Below, in pieces: positions 6,475 to 12,158 of a stretch of DNA of 12,158 nt (its first letter is position 1; the number at the start of each line of letters is the position of its first letter). The notes under the pieces were generated by a model. The model had not been told where the DNA came from. It did not search any database and was given only the letters and a program-made list of their open reading frames with translations. The position numbers and the translations under genes are program-made. This stretch comes from JBBKWJ01 sp037968895. GTDB lineage: Bacteria; Actinomycetota; Acidimicrobiia; Acidimicrobiales; SZUA-35. Location: assembly GCA_037968895.1 (NCBI GenBank), contig JBBKWJ010000164.1:1-12158 (forward strand), written 5' to 3'.

Positions 6475-9165
6475 ATGAGTGACAATGGCTACCTTGGCAA
6501 CCTCCCCGACATCGATCCAGAAGAAACAGAGGAGTGGCTCGAATCGATCGAGGCTGTCTATGGCGAGTCAGGCAAAACGCGGGCGCGCTACATCGTTCAC
6601 CGCCTAAACCAACGGGCGCGTGACCTGCAACTCGGCACCGAGATGCCGATCACGACCGACTACGTCAACACCATTCCAACCGTGAACCAACCGTTCTTTC
6701 CCGGCGACGAAGTTCTGGAGCGTCGAATTAGGGCGTACATCCGTTGGAACGCGGCGGCCATGGTCATCAGGGCCAACAAGAAGGCCGACGGCATCGGTGG
6801 CCACCTAAGTTCTTACGCATCATCCGCATCGCTGTACGAGGTCGGCTTTAACCACTTCTTCCGTGGCAAGGAAGACGGCACCCCGGGCGACGCCATCTAT
6901 TTCCAGGGCCACGCTGCCCCAGGGGTTTACGCAAGGGCGTATCTCGAGGGCCGGATGGATGAGGACCTGCTTGACAACTTCCGCACTGAGGTCGGAGGCA
7001 ACGGGCTTTCCTCATATCCACACCCTCGGCTGATGCCAGACTTCTGGGAATACCCAACCGTCTCGATGGGGCTTGGTCCGATCAACTCGCTCTACCACGC
7101 ACGCTTTCTTAAGTACCTCCACAATCGCCACATCGAAGACACTTCTCAGTCTCATGTGTGGGCGTTCCTTGGTGACGGCGAATGCGATGAGCCCGAAACG
7201 CTCGGATCCGTGTCACTTGCTGGCCGTAACGGACTCGACAATCTGACCTGGGTCGTCAACTGCAACCTCCAACGTCTCGACGGACCGGTACGTGGCAACG
7301 ACAAAGTCATTCAGGAACTCGAAGGTGTGTTCCGTGGCGCTGGCTGGAACGTCATCAAGGTCGTGTGGGGATCACGTTGGGACGAACTGCTCCAAAACGA
7401 TGTCGAGGGCGTCCTACTCGACAAGATGAACTCAACCGTCGACGGTGAATTCCAACGCTACGCCGTCGCCGATGGCGCATACATCCGCGAGAAGTTCTTC
7501 GGACCAGACCCGAGACTTCGCAAGCTCGTCGAACATCTCAGCGACGAAGACCTTCGCAATCTGCCTCGCGGCGGACACGATTACCAGAAGGTTTTCGCGG
7601 CATACAAGGCCGCCACTGAATGTAAGGGTAAGCCAACGGTCATCTTGGCCAAGACCGTCAAGGGGTGGACCCTCGGTGAAGGCCTCGAAGCCCGAAACTC
7701 AACCCATCAGATCAAGAAGATGACAAAGGCGCAGCTCCTTGACCTGCGTGACCGACTCAACATCCAAGACGAGATTCCTGCCGAGTCGCTTGAAGATGGC
7801 ATCCCGCCCTACTTCCGACCCGAGAAGTCGAGCCCTGCATACCAATACATGATGGATCGGCGCCGTGCCCTTGATGGCGCCGTGCCGAGCCGTAATCCCG
7901 TCGTTCGACGGCCGTTGCCGCAGCCGAGCAGCGCACCATTCGACACGTTCATACCTGGCTCCGGCGGCCGTGCCGTCAGCACCACAATGGTGTTCACTTC
8001 GATGCTCCGAGACATGATGCGCGAAGAAGGATTCGGCCGCCGCGTCGTACCCATCGTGCCAGACGAGGCACGCACCTTCGGAATGGACTCGCTCTTCCGT
8101 GAGTTCGAGATCTACGCCCCATTCGGTCAGAAGTACGAGCCTGTCGACCATGAGCTTCTGCTGAGCTACAGCGAAGACAGCGATGGCCAGATCCTCGAAG
8201 AAGGCATCACCGAGGCCGGTTCGACTGCATCGTGGATTGCGGCAGCAACGAGTTACGCCCACCAGGGCGTACCAATGGTGCCGTTCTACACCTTCTATTC
8301 GATGTTCGGGTTCCAGCGTGTAGGCGACCTGATCTGGTCTGCGGCCGACTCACGCGCCCGAGGTTTCCTCATGGGCGCAACTGCTGGCCGCACCACACTC
8401 ATGGGAGAAGGTCTCCAGCACCAAGACGGAACCAGCATCTTGTCTGCCGCCACTATCCCAGCGTGCGAAGCATACGACCCCTCGTTTGCGTACGAGCTCG
8501 CGGCAATCATCAAAGACGGCATCAAGCGGATGTACGTCGACGAAGAAGACGTCTTCTACTACATCACCCTGTACAACGAAAACTACGAACAGCCTCCGAT
8601 GCCAGAAGGCTCAGAAGCAGGCATTCTCCAGGGCATGTACCAGTGGTCTCCCGGTGTTGAGGGTGTCCAGACCAAAGCCTCCATTATGTTCTCTGGGTCG
8701 GCCCAGGGAGCGGCCCGCGACGCCCAACGAGAACTCGCTGAGAAGTGGGGCGTAGGCGTCGACCTGTGGAGTGTTACTTCCTACAAGCGGATGCGCGATA
8801 ACGCGCTTGAAGCCGAGCGCTGGAATCGTTTACACCCTGCCGAGCCACGGCGTGAAGCGCTTATCACTTCGTTGCTGGCACCCGCCTCAGGCCCCGTCGT
8901 CGCGGTCACCGACTTCGTCCGTGGTGTTCCCGAGATGGTGGCTCGCTTCGTACCACGCCCCTTCGCCATCCTTGGCACCGACGGTTACGGCCGTTCAGAT
9001 ACACGCGAGGCGCTGCGATCGTTCTTCGAGACCGACATGCCGAGCATCGTCTCTGCCGTGCTAAACGAACTCGTAGCCGACGGAGTCTTCGACCCGGCCA
9101 TCGCAGCGCAGGCCGTCGAGCACTACGGCCTTAACACCACAGAGATGGGGCCGTGGACCCGATAA
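6475..9165 (+). CDS. aceE: Pyruvate dehydrogenase E1 component, homodimeric type
   Basis: AceE decarboxylates pyruvate with thiamine diphosphate and acetylates the lipoyl group of E2. The 896-residue length matches the homodimeric family (Escherichia coli 887). His110 in GIGGHLSS and FQGHAAPG belong to the active-site histidines; GDGECDEPE (233-241) and NCNLQRLDGPVRGN (from 262) form the ThDP/Mg site; His411 in NSTHQIKKM corresponds to the mobile-loop catalytic histidine. The carboxy half has the transketolase-like pyrimidine domain (ARTFGMDSLFREFEIYAP; YDHELLLSY-type segment EPVDHELLLSYSED) and the swivel domain ending in FGTDGYGRSDTREALR-like ILGTDGYGRSDTREALR. The message is probably leaderless. 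The stop overlaps the next start (TAATG). Its E2 and E3 partners lie on the other strand at 1-1848. Confidence 0.97.
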   Translation: MSDNGYLGNLPDIDPEETEEWLESIEAVYGESGKTRARYIVHRLNQRARDLQLGTEMPITTDYVNTIPTVNQPFFPGDEVLERRIRAYIRWNAAAMVIRANKKADGIGGHLSSYASSASLYEVGFNHFFRGKEDGTPGDAIYFQGHAAPGVYARAYLEGRMDEDLLDNFRTEVGGNGLSSYPHPRLMPDFWEYPTVSMGLGPINSLYHARFLKYLHNRHIEDTSQSHVWAFLGDGECDEPETLGSVSLAGRNGLDNLTWVVNCNLQRLDGPVRGNDKVIQELEGVFRGAGWNVIKVVWGSRWDELLQNDVEGVLLDKMNSTVDGEFQRYAVADGAYIREKFFGPDPRLRKLVEHLSDEDLRNLPRGGHDYQKVFAAYKAATECKGKPTVILAKTVKGWTLGEGLEARNSTHQIKKMTKAQLLDLRDRLNIQDEIPAESLEDGIPPYFRPEKSSPAYQYMMDRRRALDGAVPSRNPVVRRPLPQPSSAPFDTFIPGSGGRAVSTTMVFTSMLRDMMREEGFGRRVVPIVPDEARTFGMDSLFREFEIYAPFGQKYEPVDHELLLSYSEDSDGQILEEGITEAGSTASWIAAATSYAHQGVPMVPFYTFYSMFGFQRVGDLIWSAADSRARGFLMGATAGRTTLMGEGLQHQDGTSILSAATIPACEAYDPSFAYELAAIIKDGIKRMYVDEEDVFYYITLYNENYEQPPMPEGSEAGILQGMYQWSPGVEGVQTKASIMFSGSAQGAARDAQRELAEKWGVGVDLWSVTSYKRMRDNALEAERWNRLHPAEPRREALITSLLAPASGPVVAVTDFVRGVPEMVARFVPRPFAILGTDGYGRSDTREALRSFFETDMPSIVSAVLNELVADGVFDPAIAAQAVEHYGLNTTEMGPWTR

Positions 9166-9809
9166 TGAGTGCGGAGACCACGATCAACAGTCTTGATCAG
9201 CTGCGATCGTTCTACCGCCAGCCTGGCGCCGGTGCCGCAAACAAGAAGGGTGCGGCTATCGACGACCAGACCCGGCGTTTCCTGTCGCTTTCGCCGTTGT
9301 GCATGCTCGCAACGAGCAACGCCTCGGGTGAGTGCGACGTATCGCCTCGCGGCGGTCCACCGGGCATGGTCAAAGCTCTCGACGACACCCGTATTGCGCT
9401 CCCCGACCTCAACGGCAACAACATCCTCGACTCTCTCGCCAATATCATCGAGAACCCACACGCCGGGCTGATCTGTCTCATTCCAGGTCTCGACGAGACA
9501 GTTCGGTTTGATGGAGCGGCCAGCCTGTCGACCGACCCGGAGATTCTTGGGTTGTGGGACGACGAGCTCCGCACACCAAAGCTCGCAATTGTCATCGAGG
9601 TGAATGCGCTTTTCATCCACTGTGCCAAAGCGTTCCGCCGCTCCCGATTGTGGGAACCCGAGTCATGGCTTGAGGCGACGACACTTCCCGACATCTGCGA
9701 TGTCTACATTGGTCAGACTGGATACGGCGGGTCCGCCACCGACATGCGCAATATGCTCGATCAGAGTTATGTCGAAGACCTGGCCGCAGACAAGCCCCTG
9801 AACTCATAA
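9165..9809 (+). CDS. PPOX-class FMN-dependent protein, DR_2398-like family
   Basis: This split-barrel flavin protein of about 214 residues belongs to the pyridoxamine-phosphate-oxidase-like superfamily. The segment LCMLATSNASGECDVSPRGG, then the flavin-contact stretch ALPDLNGNNILDSLANII, then GLICLIPGLDETVRFDGAA follows the order seen in the family. Members bind FMN or F420; the substrate is unknown. The ATG at 9165 overlaps the aceE stop (TAATG), which implies translational re-initiation; a GTG at 9153 would also work but gives a longer overlap. The HhH-GPD gene begins directly after the stop. Co-transcription with aceE looks certain, a functional link does not. Confidence 0.85.
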   Translation: MSAETTINSLDQLRSFYRQPGAGAANKKGAAIDDQTRRFLSLSPLCMLATSNASGECDVSPRGGPPGMVKALDDTRIALPDLNGNNILDSLANIIENPHAGLICLIPGLDETVRFDGAASLSTDPEILGLWDDELRTPKLAIVIEVNALFIHCAKAFRRSRLWEPESWLEATTLPDICDVYIGQTGYGGSATDMRNMLDQSYVEDLAADKPLNS

Positions 9810-10385
9810 ATGGGGATCCATTTCAACGAGGAACCAAACGAGCTCGTCAACTCGAATCGCACAGCCTTCCTTGCCGCCATGCTGCTTGATCAACAGGTTC
9901 CGATCACATGGGCCTTTGCGGGCCCGCAGCGGCTTGTCGATCGGCTCGGAATCGAGTTCAGACCGGCTTCGATTGTGGCGCTCGACGAGGCCGCGCTCCT
10001 TGCTGCGGCCGCTCAGAAGCCGGCTGTCCACCGCTACCACAAAACCATGGCCACACGGCTCCGAGCGTTCTGCGTCTTCATCGTCGAACACTACGACGGC
10101 GACACCGATTCGTTGCTGGCGACCACAGACGGCGCCGAGCTCTTTCGACGACTCAGCGAGCTGCCGGGGTTTGGCGAAGAAAAGGTCAAGATCACAATCG
10201 CGGCCCTAGTGAAACGATTCGACGCCGAGGTCGTCGGCTGGGAGACGATCGCTGCTCCGTTTAGCGATAACGACCCTCGGTCGGTGGCCGACATCGGGTG
10301 TGCCGCAGACTTCGCCTTGGTCAAGCAATGGAAGAAGGGTCAGCGAGACGCAGGCTTGTCCAAGCAAGATCTGTCCGCAAGATAG
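9810..10385 (+). CDS. Uncharacterised HhH-GPD family protein
   Basis: This 191-residue protein matches the TIGR03252-type actinobacterial family related to base-excision DNA glycosylases. The amino end FLAAMLLDQQVPITWAFAGP corresponds to the first glycosylase helices; the helix-hairpin-helix is LPGFGEEKVKI (about 118-128). In true glycosylases a catalytic Asp follows the hairpin in a GPD-VD context; here the sequence reads EVVGWETIAAP with no such Asp, which I recall as typical for this family. DNA binding is likely, glycosylase activity is doubtful. The ATG directly follows the previous TAA, so it is the third gene of the aceE operon. The palindromic repeats at 10402-10467 lie just behind it. 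Confidence 0.82.
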   Translation: MGIHFNEEPNELVNSNRTAFLAAMLLDQQVPITWAFAGPQRLVDRLGIEFRPASIVALDEAALLAAAAQKPAVHRYHKTMATRLRAFCVFIVEHYDGDTDSLLATTDGAELFRRLSELPGFGEEKVKITIAALVKRFDAEVVGWETIAAPFSDNDPRSVADIGCAADFALVKQWKKGQRDAGLSKQDLSAR

Positions 10386-10401
10386 TGGCGGTGATTCTGC
10401 C

Positions 10402-10467
10402 CGAAAACCCCCTCTAAAAGCGGCCGCTTTTGACGTCGAAAACACCCCTTAGAAGCGGCCGCTTTTG
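10402..10467. terminator. Two tandem palindromic units between convergent genes
   Basis: Two 31-base units (10402-10432 and 10437-10467, period 35) agree at 27 of 31 positions. Each starts CGAAAAC, has a C-rich patch, and ends in a palindrome centred on GCGGCCGC; the first is the perfect AAAAGCGGCCGCTTTT (10416-10431). As RNA each forms a short GC-rich stem flanked by A and T runs on both sides, so it could stop transcription from either strand. The place fits: it separates the end of the aceE operon from the convergent hydrolase gene. A bidirectional terminator is the likeliest role; a protein-binding dyad is the alternative. Confidence 0.6.
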
Positions 10468-10474
10468 GGGTTAT

Positions 10475-11233
10475 TCAGACGTGTTCGTGGCGGGCTCGCT
10501 CGAGCCAACCAAGGAGAATCGCGAGCGCTCGTGGGTCGTATCTGAGCTGATGCCCGGCCCACGGAATGATGCGCAACTCGGCGCTTCCGTGCGCGTCGGC
10601 AACCATCCGAGCGTCGAATTGAGGCACAACCTCGTCCTCAGAGCCATGCAAAACCAGCAACCGCCGATCAGCGAGTCGCTCGGCTGATTCTGAGGCCCGG
10701 AAACGCTTGAGTTCGGCCTTCCAGACACCAAAGTCACTCGGATACGTCGGCGTCTTTATCGCCCCGACTGCGTGGGCGTGCGACAAAAGACGCTCGGGGT
10801 TAGAGGCCCAGTCGTCGAAGTCGGCAGGAGCGCCGGCGGTTACCGCGCCCGCTACTCGATTATCACTGGCTGCAGCAGCGAGGCCGATCGCTCCCCCTGT
10901 GCCGAATCCTGCAACCCAGACGCGATCGGCTTTCAGCTCAGCGCACAGGTAGTCGATTGCTGCTGCCGCGTCGGCCGCCCATCCGCCGAGCGAAAAATCG
11001 CCGGTCGATGTGCCACAACCACGAAACCGGATCGACAACACAGCCCACTGCATCTCAGTGGCGAGCCGTTGGCCAAGCTCCGGCAGGTCTTTGCCAATGT
11101 GCTCGGACCGAATCGCAGTGGAGGGAAAGCCGTGCAGCAACACCAGGCCGGGGCAATCTTCGGTCTGGTTTGGGGTCGCGAAGAAACCCTCGAGTTCGAC
11201 ACCATCAGTTGAAGAAACCCGAACCTCGGTCAG
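10475..11233 (-). CDS. Alpha/beta-hydrolase-fold protein lacking the nucleophile serine
   Basis: This 252-residue protein has a dienelactone-hydrolase-like layout. Numbering from CTG 11233: strand GLVLLHGFP (29-37, oxyanion loop), AVLSIRFRGCGTS, the nucleophile-elbow position AGFGTGGAIG (108-117), acid Asp200 in LLVLHGSEDEVVP, and histidine His228 in WAGHQLR. In active enzymes the elbow reads GxSxG; here it is G-F-G-T-G, so the serine is replaced by Gly111. No ATG, GTG or TTG lies upstream of a GTG at 11143 that would cut off the first strand; a CTG at 11233 stands seven bases after AGGAG and restores a normal start (TEVRVSSTDGVELEGFF). The Shine-Dalgarno overlaps the end of the 63-residue gene upstream, so the two form an operon. 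Fold confident; activity doubtful. Confidence 0.82.
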   Translation of the reverse strand: MTEVRVSSTDGVELEGFFATPNQTEDCPGLVLLHGFPSTAIRSEHIGKDLPELGQRLATEMQWAVLSIRFRGCGTSTGDFSLGGWAADAAAAIDYLCAELKADRVWVAGFGTGGAIGLAAAASDNRVAGAVTAGAPADFDDWASNPERLLSHAHAVGAIKTPTYPSDFGVWKAELKRFRASESAERLADRRLLVLHGSEDEVVPQFDARMVADAHGSAELRIIPWAGHQLRYDPRALAILLGWLERARHEHV

Positions 11234-11237
11234 TGCC

Positions 11238-11429
11238 TTACTCCTGATAGAGCCGGAAGCCGCGGTTGCGGGCTTCGACAGCCGTGTCAGGGCCGAAGCA
11301 CAGGTAGGTGCCTGCGTCCATCAACTCGTCAATGAGTGAGTCATTTTTCAGGTTGTCAACGTCGTAGACAACGAGGTTTCGCTTGTCGCCGACAAACTGA
11401 TGATGTTGAAACTTCAGTGGGCGTTGCAT
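11238..11429 (-). CDS. Small conserved-looking protein, 63 residues
   Basis: No family was recognised. From the ATG at 11429 the protein begins MQRPLKFQHHQFVGDKRN, has a hydrophobic strand followed by an acidic turn (LVVYDVDNLKND) and ends GPDTAVEARNRGFRLYQE. The compact alpha/beta composition and good codon use suggest a real soluble protein. A longer reading to 11528 adds a Ser/Trp/Arg-rich stretch that does not look like protein, so I reject that extension. There is no Shine-Dalgarno; TATTCT lies eight bases before the ATG, fitting a near-leaderless start. The last codons supply the ribosome site of the hydrolase gene, five bases away. Confidence 0.65.
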   Translation of the reverse strand: MQRPLKFQHHQFVGDKRNLVVYDVDNLKNDSLIDELMDAGTYLCFGPDTAVEARNRGFRLYQE

Positions 11430-11437
11430 TGGGCTAG

Positions 11438-11443
11438 AGAATA
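11438..11443 (-). promoter_or_regulatory. Possible -10 box for the 63-residue gene
   Basis: TATTCT on the minus strand is eight bases before the ATG at 11429. No convincing -35 is visible. It lies just past the hairpin at 11469-11497, as expected for a promoter placed after a terminator. Inferred from spacing. Confidence 0.35.
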
Positions 11444-11468
11444 GCCGCATCGGTACCCTGAGCGCGAA

Positions 11469-11497
11469 ACTGGCCGAGGTCGACGACCCCGGCCAGT
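11469..11497 (-). terminator. 13-bp hairpin followed by TTT
   Basis: On the minus strand ACTGGCCGGGGTC pairs with GACCTCGGCCAGT across a three-base loop (GTC), with one G-T wobble in 13 pairs. TT follows directly after the stem's final T, a minimal T-run. It stands between the unrecognised gene ending at 11712 and the 63-residue gene starting at 11429. It is most simply the terminator of the upstream transcript, or an attenuator in the leader of the downstream pair. Confidence 0.5.
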
Positions 11498-11603
11498 CCC
11501 AATTGCTTCTGGAGACCCACACAATCATTCGCGTCGATCGGGACAGCTTCGACAGACTATGAGGGGGTGACTGGACTGTATTGCCAGCGTCCCAGCTGCT
11601 CGC

Positions 11604-11663
11604 TTAGCGACCAGCCACCTCCAAGGTCCCGTTCATTTCGTGAATCAGTTGGACCACCTCCTT
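11604..11663 (-). other. Extended Shine-Dalgarno with possible micro-ORF
   Basis: AAGGAGGTGGTCC (11663-11651, minus strand) is complementary to the 3' end of 16S rRNA (GGATCACCTCCTT) over 13 bases with a single G-U pair, far longer than a normal ribosome site. Eight bases after the AAGGAGG core, a CTG at 11648 opens a 14-residue frame (MIHEMNGTLEVAGR if initiated with Met) ending at TAA 11604; an ATG at 11636 lies in the same frame. A GTG at 11696 would extend the frame to 30 residues with a CRVANCRH cysteine pair. Downstream come the hairpin and the 63-residue gene. It could be a leader peptide, a decayed gene or a ribosome-binding decoy. Confidence 0.35.
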
Positions 11664-11711
11664 CCTCTTGTGCCGACAGTTTGCCACACGACACACAACC
11701 TTGCCTAGTGA

Positions 11712-12149
11712 TTATTCGATGGACGGAGGTTCGTCGGTTCCAGAGGTGAGAAGGGGCAGGTCATCGAGGTCTGCTTGCATCACTGCAGGGTCTTCTTCGT
11801 GAATTGCGCCCATGGTTTGGAGGTACTCGGAGTGCGCACGAATGACAGCAACCACGTGGGTTGGGTCGGCCTTAATACTCGACACGCTCAGGCGCTCCAT
11901 CACATACTCAAGCGCGTCGAATTCTTCAAAAACGATTGGTCCGTCTGGGTCGCCTTCGGGGGCAAAGTGGAAGGCCTGGATCCACTCCAGATGAAGTCGC
12001 AGCAGCACCCGCATGTCGTCGTAGGAGAGCACCGAGCTCACCGATACTGGTACCGCTTCAGCGCAGAATTCGATTGCCTCGTGTACGTCGACGATGATCT
12101 GCGCTGGCATCGAGGCGGTCTTCGCTACCCCAGAGCCAACGAACACCAA
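11712..12149 (-). CDS. Unrecognised acidic protein, start uncertain
   Basis: No family was recognised. The frame is open to the right edge, so the true start may be at GTG 12149, at ATG 12110 (MPAQIIVDVHEAIEFCAEAV) or beyond the window. The visible part is mainly helical: a segment SYDDMRVLLRLHLEWIQAFH, an acidic loop (PEGDPDGP), then EEFDALEYVMERLSV and PTHVVAVIRAHSEYLQTMG, and an acidic Asp/Glu-rich tail ending DEPPSIE. It has no signal peptide or clear membrane span in the part after 12110. Codon use matches the neighbours, so it is probably a real gene. It is co-directional with the 63-residue and hydrolase genes but separated from them by the structured 280-bp interval. Confidence 0.6.
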   Translation of the reverse strand: MVFVGSGVAKTASMPAQIIVDVHEAIEFCAEAVPVSVSSVLSYDDMRVLLRLHLEWIQAFHFAPEGDPDGPIVFEEFDALEYVMERLSVSSIKADPTHVVAVIRAHSEYLQTMGAIHEEDPAVMQADLDDLPLLTSGTDEPPSIE

Positions 12150-12158
12150 GCCGACGAC

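Larger units (their letters stand above)
11410..11562 (+). other. Coding-like open stretch with no normal start
   Basis: This plus-strand frame is open between stops at 11407 and 11560 and has no ATG, GTG or, outside one late position, TTG. From about 11440 it reads SRIGTLSAKLAEVDDPGQSQ and continues through LLLETHTIIRVDR to SFDRL before TGA, with mostly C/G third bases. It looks like the end of a real gene. It overlaps the hairpin and the possible promoter of the opposite-strand 63-residue gene. It may be a gene remnant, a small gene using CTG (11458), or an accident of the hairpin sequence. Confidence 0.25.

Noticed and set aside
7699..8262. 187-codon minus-strand frame inside aceE
   Set aside because: The aceE frame is conserved throughout; the antisense frame is open only because of codon bias.
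10402..10467. Two-unit repeat as the start of a CRISPR array
   Set aside because: Only two units, a four-base gap instead of a spacer, a full palindrome in each unit and no cas genes.
11430..11528. Longer amino end for the 63-residue gene
   Set aside because: The 33 extra residues are Ser/Trp/Arg-rich, overlap a hairpin and the probable promoter, and do not resemble protein.
11651..11666. Fragment of a 16S rRNA gene on the plus strand
   Set aside because: Only about 13-16 bases match the 16S 3' end, with a mismatch, and nothing upstream resembles helix 45 or the rest of 16S; it reads better as an extended Shine-Dalgarno on the minus strand.

Overview
This window looks like chromosomal DNA of a moderately GC-rich actinobacterium. 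The indicators are a homodimeric-type pyruvate dehydrogenase E1, an uncharacterised HhH-GPD family protein and a DR_2398-type PPOX protein of kinds common in Actinobacteria, C/G-rich third codon positions, and several genes that seem to be transcribed leaderless. An Acidimicrobiia-like lineage is my best guess, but this is inference from gene style only. I see no insertion sequence, phage gene, tRNA, rRNA or CRISPR array.

Layout. (1) 1-2073, minus strand: the N-terminal part of a lipoyl-bearing E2 acyltransferase (cut by the window edge), preceded by lpdA (E3), and further upstream a possible 29-residue membrane peptide. (2) 2108-3227, plus strand: an arsenic module, arsR overlapping arsM by four bases, behind a promoter with a near-palindromic operator that reaches the arsR start codon. 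(3) 3277-5396, plus strand: a TIGR01777-type NAD(P)-dependent epimerase, an SRPBCC lipid/ligand-binding protein and an acidic protein ending in a degenerate J-domain-like segment. (4) 5425-6372, minus strand: an RNase HI fused to a SLOG/YpsA-like nucleotide-binding domain. (5) 6475-10385, plus strand: aceE (E1) tightly followed by a PPOX-class flavin protein and an HhH-GPD-like protein. (6) 10402-10467: two diverged copies of a unit with a GCGGCCGC-centred palindrome, between convergent genes. (7) 10475-12158, minus strand: an alpha/beta-hydrolase-fold protein lacking the nucleophile serine, a 63-residue conserved-looking small protein, a structured non-coding interval, and an unrecognised acidic protein at the right edge.

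Functionally, the window holds E1, E2 and E3 of a 2-oxoacid (probably pyruvate) dehydrogenase complex, with E1 about 4.6 kb from E3 on the opposite strand and separated by unrelated genes. ArsR/ArsM form an arsenite-methylation detoxification unit.

The most interesting points are: two genes (lpdA and the hydrolase) whose only well-placed start behind a strong Shine-Dalgarno is CTG; the RNase HI-SLOG fusion; the Ser-to-Gly hydrolase; the paired palindromic units; and the 11430-11711 interval, which holds an unusually long anti-16S (extended Shine-Dalgarno) match, a possible micro-ORF and a 13-bp hairpin.
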